Source of the DNA: Bufo bufo
Taxonomy: Eukaryota; Chordata; Amphibia; Anura; Bufonidae
Direction: 5' to 3'
Length of the DNA: 64,000 bases
Assembly: GCF_905171765.1 (NCBI RefSeq)
Contig: NC_053398.1
Location: 46,654,323 to 46,718,322, forward strand
Each line of letters opens with the position of its first letter. The stretch's first letter is position 1. Both the position numbers and the translations under genes were made by a program. The notes under the pieces were generated by a model. It did no database searches, was not told the DNA's origin, and worked only from the letters and a program-made list of their open reading frames with translations. Shown here in pieces: positions 22,669-33,513 of the stretch.

Positions 22669-23162
22669 GTGAGAGATTTTCTGATTATTGGTGGATCATT
22701 TACATAATCATTTATTGTGCATATATTTATATAGTATCCTTGCCTAGATGTACTCTAGGGAATATATTTTTATACTTTTGATTTAAGCAACAGAAAGAAT
22801 AGTATCACTTATGGCCAACTAGCACCGAAAAAAGACAGGGAGTGAATTGAATTGAATGTTCATATTTTCCCCATGTTGTTATGTCCAACTATTAGTGCTG
22901 AGTACTATATATATATATTTTTTTATTTTATTTTTTTCTGTGGAAATAGGGTAGCACTCCTTCAATGATGCAGTCCAGGTGTCCGTGTTCAACCCTTGAT
23001 TATGGGTGTAGATATATACGCTGAAGAAATCCACGGCATAAATGTGTATTTATTCACATGTCAAAACAGCAATGTTTTGGTCCTCTCGCAGGCTGTTTTG
23101 ACATGTGTGAATAAATACAGATTTTTTTCACTTTGTATAAAGGAGTGCCGTGGATTTCTTCA

Positions 23163-23210
<48 letters not shown>

Positions 23211-26200
23211 TAAAGACCAAAAGTTTGGACACACCTTCTCATTCAAAGAGTTTTCTTTATTTTCATGACTATGAAAATTGTAGATTCACACTGAAGGCAT
23301 CAAAACTATGAATTAACACATGTGGAATTATATACATAACAAACAAGTGTGAAATAACTGAAAATATGTCATATTCTAGGTTCTTCAAAGTAGCCACCTT
23401 TTTGCTTTGATTACTGCTTTGCACACTCTTGGTATTCTCTTGATGAGCTTCAAGAGGTAGTCCCCTGAAATGGTTTTCACTTCACAGGTGTGCCCTGTCA
23501 GGTTTAATAAGTGGGATTTCTTGCCTTATAAATGGGGTTGGGACCATCAGTGGCGTTGAGGAGAAGTCAGGTGGATAAACAGCTGATAGTCCTACTGAAT
23601 AGACTGTTCGAATTTGTATTATGGCAAGAAAAAAGCAGCTAAGTAAAGAAAAACGAGTGGCCATCATTACTTTAAAAAATGAAGGTCAGTCAGTCAGCCG
23701 AAAAATTGGGAAAACTTTGAAAGTAAGGGCTATTTGACCATGAAGGAGAGTGATGGGGTGCTGCGCCAGATGACCTGGCCTCCACAGTCACCGGACCTGA
23801 ACCCAATCGAGATGGTTTGGGGTGAGCTGGACCGCAGAGTGAAGGCAAAAGGGCCAACAAGTGCTAAGCATCTCTGGGAACTCCTTCAAGACTGTTGGAA
23901 GACCATTTCAGGGGACTACCTCTTGAAGCTCATCAAGAGAATGCCAAGAGTGTGCAAAGCAGTAATCAAAGCAAAAGGTGGCTACTTTGAAGAACCTAGA
24001 ATATGACATATTTTCAGTTGTTTCACACTTGTTTGTTATGTATATAATTCCACATGTGTTAATTCATAGTTTTGATGCCTTCATAGTCATGAAAATAAAG
24101 AAAACTGATACGCCGATTTTCACGTCGTTAGCCGGCGCATGCGCAATAGTTACTGTGATGCCGTACAAGGAATGGGCATCGCAGTGCGCATGCGCCGGCC
24201 AAAGGAATGAGTGCGCCGGCGCGGGATATCGGCAGCATAACAAGTTAGTACAAAGGCGGTCAGAGGGAAAGGATGGGCGGGCAGAGGGTAGGAAGGGGCG
24301 GGGGGACGCAATGAGAAGGCTGAGCAAGCAGGGCACCTAAGAGCCGCCCTGGGCACTTGCGAGCCCTCAATTGCATATCTTATAAAGATCGTTTTTGAGG
24401 GTTCTATAAGTCCAGGATTGATGCCTGAGGTAACGTTTTTATTAACTGTAAGCATGCTAGGGAGCTGTGGGAAGGGTTAAAAAAGTGAAATTCTGGTGAC
24501 AGACTCCCTTTAAAAAATTTTCATACACAGGACAGTAATACACAATCTACGTGTTTTGGACTCACAGATTACAGTCCTTACTCGTGACAAATGAGCTCTA
24601 CAAATGCCACTCCATATAAACCCCCATGCCTCCCATCAAACATCAGGCAGGCTAGGCAGGCTCACCTGGAGTGGGCGGTTGGACATTCACCACACTCATT
24701 AACCCTTCATCTACAGAAAAAACAGCATATACAATTAAAAAAAATTAGATCACAAAAACTGAGATACAATCCCTGTAAACAGTTCATTACAAATTTAATC
24801 ATTTTAACCTATTTAGACAAAAGGTCCTTTTGTACTGGCCAAGGATCAGGACAATTATCAGGATGAATACTCGTAGGAATGATTATTCCTGATAATTGTC
24901 CTGCAGAGGTGCCGCCGATCAGCAGACGAACTTGTTCATTGGGTGATCTCCTCTTTTATGCAGCACCTAAATTCCTTGGTGGTTGGCAGCAAATCTCCCT
25001 ATGTAAATAAAGATGGACATACAAGGGATCTGTATGTGGATGAACGATAGTAGTAACAATTCTTCATCCCCATAATTCTAAGTTATTGCTCCATCTAAGT
25101 GAGGGCTCACTTATCACTAAATCTTAGCCTATAGGCCACTTGTCTTCTGTGTACCCCACTAGAAAGTCCAATTATTCATTATTTAATGAAGCAGATGTGG
25201 ATCTACTGAGTAACTTGAACAGATCTGACTTAAGACTACTCCTAAAGGCACTACCTATAGCAGCCTCTCTGGTCTTCTTATACTGGGATCTAGAATCTTC
25301 TGCAGGGGAATCACTAGGCTGCTATCTCCAGGAGTAGTCTCTGTTCAAGTGATTGCTGAACTACAAGAGTCAAGAGAGACCAGTGCAGAACACCAAGGTA
25401 TCAAGCAAAATCATAGGGGCAGTCCGAGGTCAGGGCAGAGAGGGTCCGAGCAATCCGATAAACAGGTCGGGCACCAAAGGGTCAAATCTGGGAAAGAAGC
25501 AGAAGTTGGTACACATTAAGATGCATGTAGAGATAGCACAACTTTGCCAACTAGAATCTATTACTCAGGCACCCTCCCACAGGGGGAAGGAACCTTGAGT
25601 TCCATAAGGTGGGCAGCCATTGGCTGATGAGGATTAGGGTGTATAGGGCCCTGCAGGAGGTCAGGGAAGGGCATGCACGCCCTAGAGGCTCAGCAGGAGC
25701 AGGCTTCAGCCGGAAAGAAGAGGATGGATGCCGGCAGCGTTACTCCGACGCCTGGGCCTGCCTGGTAGGAGTAGGGGAATGCCAGTGGGTCAGAGCCACT
25801 GCCAAGGAGAAGTGCCGAAGCAGTTAAGAGTTGCAGTGGCCATGCCCACTGGTTTGGAGAGGATTGGCAGTTGCATGGACTTCTGGCAGAACATATTACT
25901 TTTCTTAAACCTAAACAGCTCTTCCCTTAGCAGCTCTATTCAAAGATGGTCTCTAACGGTATTGTATGACGTGTGTATGACCTTATTGCACCTGTTACAG
26001 GAGAGTCAAAAGACACGCAGATGGCCTTTTTACCAGTGAACTAAGCAAGATGAAGAATGATCTGGCCATGAGGAGTTACCTGAAATCTCTACTGGTTTCA
26101 AAGCGCAGGTATTTAGGAAGCAAACTTCCATCATTAACATCAAATAATGTGAGAGGGTGAGATTATAGCAGCAGTAAAGTTATCATCAGATAATACAGAG

Positions 26201-29200
26201 ATAAAGCTACATAGTAACAGTATCACACATATGTGAAAACAAGTGTAAAGGCCGTGGCTCCTCCAAAAGCATGCATGTTCAGCTCGGCTCAATGACTTGA
26301 ATGGGATCTAGCTGCAATGCTAGTCAATGCACATGAAGGAGAGCCACACATTCAGGTTTCCTTGTGGCAGATTTGGAAGCCGAAACTGGGAGTGAATTTA
26401 AAAAAAAGAGAAGTCGTATCTTATAATTTTTATCCTTAAATGATCCACTCATGATTTTGACTCCCAAAACTGCAGGCATAAACCTGACCTTGTGACCGTA
26501 CCCTTAGTGTCTGTAAAGAATTGGATACACTGAGGAGCTGTACCTCTACGGGATACACATGTCCTTTAAACTATGTACACTAGCGTTAAATTCTTCCGAC
26601 AGGCTGTTCCGACATAACCGATGTTTGCAGCAGTTTTTGTCCAGCCAAATCCTGGCACAAATGCCCAATCCCCTCCAGATCCCACTATAGTCAAAGGGGC
26701 CTGCCGTTGCTCTTGCCCTGTCCGGCTATGCCGGTACAACTAGCCTAAAGGATATGGTTAAAAGGACAGTCGCCTGTAGAGGTACAGCTCCTCAGTGCAT
26801 CCAACTTAAATCCAAGGTCAACAGTACAAGGTCAGGTCTGGCACCAAAGGGTGAAATCTGGGAAACAAGCAAAAGTTGGTACACAGGCAGACGAATGTAG
26901 AGACAGCACACCTTTGCAGGACACTAGCGAACTCTATCTATTACTCAGGCACCCTCCACAAGGTGGCCAGCCTTTGGCAGGTGAGCAGGGGTGCACCAGC
27001 AATTACAGTTGCAAGAAAAATTATGTGAACCCTTTAGAATGATATGGATTTCTGCACAAATTGGTCATAAAATGTGATCTGATCTTCATCTAAGTCACAA
27101 CAATAGACAATCACAGTCTGCTTAAACTAATAACACACAAAGAATTAAAAGTTACCATCTTTTAATTGAACACACCATGTAAACATTCACAGTGCAGGTG
27201 GAAAAAGTATGTGAACCCTTGGATTTAATAACTGGTTGAACCTACTTTGGCAGCAATAACTTCAACCAAACGTTTCCTGTAGTTGCAGATCAGACGTGCA
27301 CAACGGTCAGGAGTAATTCTTGACCATTCCTCTTTACAGAACTGTTTCAGTTCAGCAATATTCTTGAAATGTCTGGTGTGAATCGCTTTCTTGAGGTCAT
27401 GCCACAGCATCTCAATCGGGTTGAGGTCAGGACTCTGACAGGGCCACTCCAAAAGGTGTATATTCTTCTGTTTAAGCCATTCTGTTGTTGATTTACTTCT
27501 AATCTTTGGGTCGTTGTCCTGTTTCAACACTTATCTTCTGTTGATCTTCAGCTGGTGGACAGATGGCCTTAAGTTCTCCTGCAAAATGTCTTGATAAACT
27601 TGGGAATTCATTTTTCCTTCGATGATAGCAATCCGTCCAGGCCCTGATGCAGCAAAGCAGCCCCAAACCATGATGCCCCCACCACCATACTTCACAGTTG
27701 GGATGAGGTTTTGATGTTGGTGTGCTGTGCCTCTTTTTCTCCACACATAGTGTTGTGTGTTTCTTCCAAACAACTCAACTTTGGTTTCATCTGTACACAG
27801 AATATTTTGCCAGTACTGCTGTGGAACATCCAGGTGCTCTTGTGCAAACTGTAAACGTGCAGCATGTTTTTTTTGGACAGCAGTGGCTTCCTCTGTGGTA
27901 TCCTCCTATGAAATCCATTCTTGTTTAGTGTTTTACGTATCGTAGATTCGCTAACAGGGATGTTAGCATATGCCAGAGACTTTTGTAAGTCTTTAGCTGA
28001 CACTCTAGGATTCTTCTTCACCTCATTGAGCAGTCTGTGCTGTGCTCTTGCAGTCATCTTTACAGGACGGCCACTCCTAGGGAGAGTAGCAGCAGTGCTG
28101 AACTTTCTCCATTTATAGACAATTTGTCTTATTGTGGACTGATGAACAGCAAGACTTTTGGAGATACTTTTATAACCCTTTCCAGCTTTATGCAAGTCAA
28201 CAATTTTTAATCGTAGGTCTTCTGAGAGCTCTTTTGTGCGAGGCATCATTCACATCAGGCAATGCTTCTTGTGAAAAGCAAACCCAGAACTGGTGTGTGT
28301 TTTTTTTTATAGCAATTAAGGCGAGAGAAAAAAGAAGGGAGAGGCGCTCATAGGGTGGTGGGTAACGATAATACGGTTTAGCGAAATGGATGGAGTATGC
28401 TCACCTTTTGGTGTTGTGCGAGTGTAAGCACAACGTCCGTAAGGGCAGATACACAGAGAGAAGGGGGTCGGTGCTGCCAGTACCCGTTTGGTCCCTTTGG
28501 ATGGAGTTGCCAAAAACTCCTAGGGACTGTGGAGGAAGTGGTGGGTGGTTTGTGTGTTTGCACACAGTAGGGTACTTCTTTGGCGCACAAAAGACGACCT
28601 CGCTTAGGGAATTTTTTGTGTAATAGCTGTTTATTGTGCAGTAGACAACGCGTTTCGGAGTTTATAACTCCTTTCTCAAGTCTAAAAAGATACAATGAAA
28701 GTGCCGAAGCCAAATTTATCCCCACATAATTAGGTGGGTATGAACGTGCATTATACAATAAAAGGTTAGAGAGGTATGTACGTACATTATGCACTAAAAG
28801 ATGTATATTTATATACATATAAAATAATAATAATAATGAGAACTGTAGTTTACAGAAATGTCAGTTTAAACTACTGTACAATAAATCAATCGATTAAAAG
28901 CAAAGGGAATCAATAGATGTTTGATATCATATATTTCATATTACGCGTATAAGGCCACTCATGGACCCAGTAATTTCTGCTAGCATAAAGTTTGTGTACT
29001 CCAGAGTGTCTTAAATGAACATTGTTTATAATAGGTGAATATATGTGGCATAACGGGACCATGAAATGTGTAGGAATATCCTGGTGTCCCTAGTGTGGTG
29101 CTTATATGGTGGCGTGTATTGTGGTAATGTGTAGTGAAGTGTATCATAGGTTATTTACTGGGAAGGTGTGTAGGACAGAGGGAAGTTTACCTTGGGGGCG

Positions 29201-32200
29201 TCGGCAACAAGAGTGGCCAGGTGGCTGTAGGTAAAAACAAAACAAGAGGAGAAGGTACAAAAATGCATTAGTGTATATATGTGTGGTTATATGGATTGAT
29301 TAAATAAAGGAAAGAGCTGGTGGCTGGCGGCTGGTCGTCTTTTGTGTGCAAACACACAAACCACCCAATAGCTACAACTGCTATTCTGACAGTTACACAC
29401 TTGTTTAGAGATAATGAGCTACATCATTTCATATAGACCAGAGATACGTTTGCAGACACTGTACAATAATCTGCCGTATAGAAACTCAGCTAAGCTTTTA
29501 GGATATGTCTGCCAACAACCTTGGTGACTACTTTCAGTAGCCAGCAGCAGGAGCTGTAATACAGGCTGTAAGGGCTCGTTCACATGAATGTGCCGTGTTT
29601 TGCGGTCCGCAAATTGCGGATCCGCAAAACACATATGCCATCCGTGTGCCTTCCGCAGTTTGCGGAACGGAACGGGTGGCCCATTATAGAAATGCCTATT
29701 CCTGTCTGCAAAACGGACAAGAATAGAGCATAATCTAAAATTTTTGCGGAGCCACGGAACGGAGCAACGGATGCGGAAGTTAATGGGTCCGCATCAAAAA
29801 AATGCTGCTCGGATGTGGAACCAAACCACAGTCGTGTGAATGAGCCCCAACTAAGAACCTGTACGATATAAGTAATGCAATGTCTATACAAATTTACTCA
29901 AAATTTTATGTAGATTATATCTACAAGTAAATCATCACAAGGTAATTAAAGGAAACATTGTTTTTTTAAAGTGCTTGCATTATAGCAAATTGCACATACA
30001 GAATCCCTGGATATACTGTACTTATATTTTTGAAAACACCTATAAGAGGGAACTATCAATTTGCTTAATAATAGAAATAAAAACAATATATTACAGGATT
30101 GGTATGGATCTTGTATATAATGGAATATAGAATTCCTTATAGGGGGCCTAAACCTTTGGTGAAACTGATCTTGCAGCAGCGCTTCTCAGAGAACTCTGCA
30201 TTGTCAGGTTTCATCAGCACTGTTTGGCTTTTCCAGCATGCGGAGTTCCCATATATTTTCTGTGGATCTGTACTCCGCATGCCAGAAAAGGTGAACAGAG
30301 CAAATGAAATTCGATATGCAGAGAAGCACTGCTGCATGATCATGGTTTCAGCAAAGGTTTAGGTCCCCTTTAAGGAATTCTGTACTATATATTTTTTCGA
30401 TTATTAAGCAGAAAATCTGCCAAGGAACTAAATTGCCTTTAGCTTCCTATATAGTCTTTTTATACAGTATATAATAAGGCTTCAGCTTTGGCTCAGGAGT
30501 GTAGCTATAGGGAGTACAGAGTTAACAGTCACACCAGAGCTTTAGTTCTTGAGGAAGCCCAAGAAGTCCTTTTGCCATATTAGAAACAGTAATATAAATG
30601 ACTCGTGGCAGTAGGGAGGCCCTGTTGCAGATTTTTGAATTGGGGCCCATGATCTTTGGGGCTTACCAATGAAAAAGCCACACTTTGGCATTTAGAGATG
30701 CAACATTTATAATGTGAACAATGACTTTTGAGGTGTGTTTTCCAGTTGGTCACGTTCTAGTTCTTCAGAGCTCTACTGTAATTTAATGAAATAGTAATTG
30801 AATAAACAATGCAATAAACACTACAGAAACTAAGGTTCAGGTTAAAGTTCATTTCTACAAAAATAGCTGTCATAAAGTGTCATATTATGTCTGTCTGAAC
30901 AAAAACTACACAGACTACTGGAATTATGAAGCATTTAGATGCCAAAACAACATACAAAGCCAATACAGATCAACACAAGCAGCACATGGAAGACTGCCGA
31001 GACTTATACCCTTGCCCTCCAACGCCTTGGCCATCTTGCAGCCTATTATAAATAACAACACTTGACAACCATCTTTGTTGGGTGAGGGTCGTCACAGCTT
31101 TATTCGTTATTTTTCTCCAACATCCAACTCTTATAATACCAAACAAATTGCCTCAGAGTATAAGAAGCAGTGTGCCCCACAGAATTCATCCGTGGGCAAG
31201 TCCGCCTTCTTCTCCCTCTTAAATGACTCAACCGACCTCCGCTGTGAATACAGAACACCAGCAGTGAGAAGAACAATAACGAAACAAGGGGTGGGTGGAC
31301 GGGAAGCGTTCACTGGGGTGCCGGACAAAGAGGTTGTTCTCTGGCCCTTCCCCTTCTTTACTACATATGGCCACTACCACCCCCTTTAGCCAACCAGGAT
31401 TGAGGGGGGGGGGGGAAGCTTGATTACTAGAATGCCTCTTATCTTACCAGCCTGCTAACCAGAACACTCCTGTGGGCTGTGCCACTCTAACCAGGTTGCA
31501 ATCCTTTCTTTAACCCTTTGCACCGCCATTCTCTCTGCAGTCAAGGACGCCTGCATTTATGCACCTTGGCGACGTCTACACTGTGCGGACAGTTTTCCAG
31601 ATTCGTTTTTTTTAAATACACAGTGTCAGTTTGATAGTCTCAGACAGCCAAAATACCCCATACCATAAGCTAGACAGTATTCCAGCCAGCCATAGTAACA
31701 ACCAAGGTGCCACCATAACAGTACCAACACAAGAACAGCTTTTGGGTAAAACAGTGCCTAGCCAGTACCAGCTTACTTCATCTCTTTGTCTGTATTATGT
31801 ATGTGCACCGCTTATCATATGTACAGCGCTATGGAATGAATGGCGCTTTAATAATAAATAATAATAATAATCTCTTTGCTATAGAGGAAATTGTGACTGT
31901 TACTTTAATTCTTTCAATCCCTTTGGGTTCTAGTGTTCCAGAAATAAATTTTATGAATAACTTTGAAGACAATGAGACAATGTCGGAGGAAGCTTGCTTT
32001 ATCTGGCTGTATCAAAAGTTTCTGAGTGAAAGGTAAGCATGTCATACAGTGGGGTGTGCATGAGGAGGCACACTAGGCTTTATCAAGAGAAATGTCATGT
32101 TAGACTATGAATATTTAAGTTGGGGGCAACTGGAGTATGTGTTCTAGGTGCTGAGTGCCAGGGGGACTCCAACAAGCCACTTTTGCCTTGCCTAGAATAT

Positions 32201-32779
32201 TCAAGACTAATCACTGTCCCGGGCAAAAGAAAGCCTATATACGGCTCTGATTTAACACTTAGTCAGTCAATAGCTGTGCCTCCGGAGTCCACCATAAACG
32301 CGCTCTCGGTCTGGCGGAGTTGCAAGAATTGTCAGTGGGAAGAGGGAAGCAAAGGAATAGGCATGTTCAAATCCAAAATCCCAAACCCTTCTTGGCCCTG
32401 ATAACTACCATCGGAGGGGAGTTGGTATCTAGCACCATACTGTAAGGTTTCTGATATATTATGCCATTATACACACCTTTGATTATTGCTACTTATGCTG
32501 CTTTTTTAGTTTCCTGACACTAGGTGGTGGGGCCCACCTTATTTTGCTGAATGTTCTGCAGATATTTATTTAAATGCCCCACAGTGATACAATGAGGGTA
32601 AATGGAGGCTTTGATGTAACTGTGGGAGGACATGTACTCTGATGTTACAGGACTTGAACACTGTACCTCTTCCCATGTTTTACAGTTTATCGGACCGTGA
32701 TGCTGAAGAAGCTGCCAAACAAAGCTACAAACTAATTTGCCAACCATTAGGCCATCTCCTTCAGAGCCTTAAAGAGTAA
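22601..32779 (+). CDS. SCT: Secretin-family prepropeptide gene, four coding exons
   Basis: Encodes a secreted gut/brain peptide-hormone precursor of 122 residues; secretin acts on a class B G-protein-coupled receptor. Exons are 22601-22668, 26001-26108, 31934-32032 and 32686-32779. All three introns (3332, 5825 and 653 bp) have GT/AG ends and phase 2, so the joined frame is unbroken to a TAA. Order: signal peptide, short propeptide ending RRVKR, hormone beginning [17 protein letters not shown] cut site, and a C-terminal peptide of about 65 residues. FTSELS is the secretin signature. The length and the four-exon layout with the hormone in exon 2 match mammalian SCT (121 residues in human). VIP/PHI and PACAP precursors carry two peptides and are longer. 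The amidation Gly is replaced by Ser. Introns are packed with transposons. I see no lesion, so the gene looks functional. Confidence 0.9.
22905..23208. repeat. Foldback repeat plus (TA)n in intron 1
   Basis: CTGAAGAAATCCACGGCA (23021) and TGCCGTGGATTTCTTCAG (23145) are exact complements. The inner arms TTTATTCACATGTCAAAACAG and its complement also pair; each arm's core is about 20 bp. The right side runs into (TA)n at 23164-23206. Confidence 0.8.
23209..24104 (+). mobile_element. Internally deleted Tc1 transposon
   Basis: Left end CAGTAAAGACCAAAAGTTTG directly follows a TA. Terminal inverted repeats of over 200 bp match between 23240-23473 and 23908-24100 (for example CATATTTTCAG, GTAGCCACC and CTTCAAGAGG blocks). 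The outermost part of the right repeat is missing and is replaced by the repeat that starts at 24105. The centre holds only the two ends of the transposase gene. Confidence 0.9.
23621..24006 (+). pseudogene. Tc1 transposase, N- and C-terminal ends only
   Basis: Begins [20 protein letters not shown], the start of the paired-like helix-turn-helix domain. It then jumps around 23725 to the C-terminal end, with [20 protein letters not shown] and a tail to the stop at 24006. The first two catalytic Asp residues are deleted, and a stop lies at the junction. It cannot be active, but it has both arms needed to be mobilised if the right end were complete. Confidence 0.9.
24105..24515. mobile_element. 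GC-rich MITE-like repeat
   Basis: Contains CCGGCGCATGCGCAATAG and the inverted GCGCATGCGCCGGCC, followed by further GCGCCGGCGC palindromes. It ends near GTGACAGACTCCCTTTAAA, a terminus like that of the 7296-7983 family. Non-coding. Confidence 0.5.
24516..25350. other. Intron 1, no clear feature
   Basis: Only a small inverted repeat at 24850-24903 (GGACAATTATCAGGA and TCCTGATAATTGTCC) stands out. Confidence 0.4.
25471..25578. repeat. Direct repeat copy 1, before exon 2
   Basis: GCACCAAAGGGTCAAATCTG through TATTACTCAGGCACCCTCC. About 108 bp, similar to 26841-26957 in the same orientation. It is probably a piece of a dispersed element. Confidence 0.85.
26001..26108 (+). CDS. SCT: Secretin exon 2 (hormone)
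   Basis: Preceded by TTGCACCTGTTACAG. It encodes RVKR, then [14 protein letters not shown], then [17 protein letters not shown], and ends ...CGCAG before GTATTT. His1, Asp3, Gly4, Phe6, Thr7 and Ser8 are the conserved N-terminal receptor-activating residues of the family. The KR in front and the KR behind are prohormone-convertase sites. Hydrophobic residues at 19, 22, 23, 26 and 27 give the usual amphipathic helix. The residue before the final KR is Ser, not the amide-donor Gly. Length 108 nt, a multiple of three. Confidence 0.92.
26517..26812. mobile_element. Foldback element in intron 2
   Basis: TGAGGAGCTGTACCTCTAC (26531) is repeated as GTAGAGGTACAGCTCCTCA (26776-26794). The outer TTGGATACAC / GTGCATCCAA and the inner GTCCTTTAAAC / GGTTAAAAGGAC blocks also pair. 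Non-coding. Confidence 0.75.
26841..26957. repeat. Direct repeat copy 2, after exon 2
   Basis: GCACCAAAGGGTGAAATCTG through TATTACTCAGGCACCCTCC. Same orientation as 25471-25578. The hormone exon lies between the two copies. Confidence 0.85.
27006..28322 (-). mobile_element. Tc1 transposon, 5' end lost
   Basis: Left end TA then CAGTTGCAAGAAAAATTATG at 27006. A near-terminal GGAAAAAGTATGTGAACCC block follows at 27200. The transposase is on the minus strand. The right terminal repeat is missing: at about 28322 the sequence changes to an unrelated repeat, so the copy was cut by a later insertion or rearrangement. Confidence 0.85.
27225..28249 (-). pseudogene. Tc1/mariner transposase, one stop, one frameshift
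   Basis: Full-length gene of about 341 codons from ATG 28249 ([20 protein letters not shown]). It has an N-terminal paired-like double helix-turn-helix ([20 protein letters not shown]). The catalytic acids are in [11 protein letters not shown] (after a frameshift near 27830), KQDNDPK (about 27520) and [11 protein letters not shown] (about 27425). [15 protein letters not shown] is the usual glycine-rich block. A TAA at 27531 sits just before KQDNDPK. The catalytic residues are intact, so inactivation is mild and recent. Confidence 0.93.
28323..29370. mobile_element. Non-autonomous repeat with inverted ends
   Basis: GGTGGTTTGTGTGTTTGCACAC and CAAAAGACGACC (28547-28600) recur inverted as GGTCGTCTTTTGTG and GTGCAAACACACAAACCACC (29331-29367). 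An ACGCGTTTCGGAG block occurs at 28649. Internal ORFs show no domain. Confidence 0.5.
29572..29848. mobile_element. Foldback MITE, GGGCTCGTTCACA ends
   Basis: GGGCTCGTTCACATGAA and TCGTGTGAATGAGCCCC are imperfect inverted ends. The interior carries GCGGATCCGCAAAACAC and TGCGGAAC motifs. Non-coding. Confidence 0.8.
30129..30382. mobile_element. Foldback MITE in intron 2
   Basis: AGAATTCCTTATAGGGG and CCCCTTTAAGGAATTCT are inverted. The inner CCTAAACCTTTG / CAAAGGTTTAGG and GCAGCAGCGCTTCTC / GAGAAGCACTGCTGC blocks also pair. Non-coding. Confidence 0.85.
31065..31610 (-). mobile_element. LTR-like repeat with reversed poly(A) signal
   Basis: The minus strand reads AATAAAGCTGTGACGACC near 31105, in a region otherwise unlike its AT-rich surroundings. 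A G-run lies at 31405. The ends are not resolved, so the call is tentative. Confidence 0.3.
31849..31871. repeat. (TAA)n microsatellite
   Basis: Follows GTACAGCGCTATGGAATGAA and GGCGCTTTAATAATAAA, a tail often seen at the 3' end of dispersed vertebrate retroposed repeats. It lies 60 bp upstream of exon 3. Confidence 0.8.
31934..32032 (+). CDS. SCT: Secretin exon 3 (C-peptide, first half)
   Basis: Preceded by a pyrimidine-rich tract and TTCTAG, followed by the donor GTAAGC. It continues the exon 2 frame as [20 protein letters not shown] and then [13 protein letters not shown]. It contains an N-glycosylation sequon (NET) and one Cys. Length 99 nt, phase 2 on both sides, so skipping it would keep the frame. 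A (TAA)n microsatellite ends about 60 bp upstream. Confidence 0.82.
32686..32779 (+). CDS. SCT: Secretin exon 4 (C-peptide end, stop)
   Basis: Acceptor CATGTTTTACAG, then [20 protein letters not shown] and [11 protein letters not shown], with TAA at 32777-32779. It is in frame with exon 3 and amphipathic, with a second Cys. No AATAAA occurs in the next 700 bp. The first canonical one is at 33508. Confidence 0.82.
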
Positions 32780-33507
32780 ATTCCACTTGTATAAGGCAGA
32801 TGTGGCTGCTCAGAGTGTCGTTATTTATCCCAATTTTTTTTTTAAAGCTAATTAACATTTCCAAATAATAATTTGCTAGCTAGATTACTTTGCACATGTT
32901 CATTAATACAAGGTATGGACCCACTTACCTTCACGTCATCAGGAAATCACCATTTACATTATCTGATAATAATTTTCTTCATTAATTGGAATGGGTTAAA
33001 GGCCAACTTGTTGTTCTACTTGTCAACACCATATCATGTATACAGGACACATTGGTGGGCATTTATCATTCCCCTTATGCCTTTTTTTGGCATAGAAAAG
33101 TAACAAATCCTCAGGATTTGCAACTTTTCTAGTTGTAATCTACATTTTATGGTGAGTGTATGAAAAGGGGAAGTGGCAAGGGCAGAGTGAGGGTGACTTG
33201 TAAGAGTGGGGACGTTGGCCCCAGCTAATTCGTCATTATTTATGCCAGAAATTGGAAGCTCCCACCTGTCATTGATTTCATTTTGGCACACAGAGGGCTA
33301 GAGGAGGCAGGTAATCTATGACAAGGCACAGGCTTAGTCATAAATGACATGCCTTCTTCAGCACTTCAGCAGCTCAGGCCCTATCGAGGCCAGAGTAGAA
33401 CACACCGGCCTTGATATCAGGGCCATAGTGTCTATTGAGCTAGGTCATGATTTTACTAGAGATGTGTTCCAAACGTAGGTTCTTTTGATTACATAGTTCC
33501 CAACATA

Positions 33508-33513
33508 AATAAA
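33508..33513 (+). terminator. Candidate poly(A) signal for secretin
   Basis: First canonical AATAAA downstream of the secretin stop, about 730 bp away. That would be a long 3' UTR for a small hormone gene. Variant signals closer in (such as AATACA near 32907) are possible. Confidence 0.25.

Noticed and set aside
23054..23268. ORFs with long YIYIYI runs
   Set aside because: Translation of the (TA)n microsatellite.
25360..25830. ORFs around 25353-25827 as possible secretin exons
   Set aside because: They contain the dispersed direct repeat and break the exon 1-exon 2 frame, which is already continuous without them.
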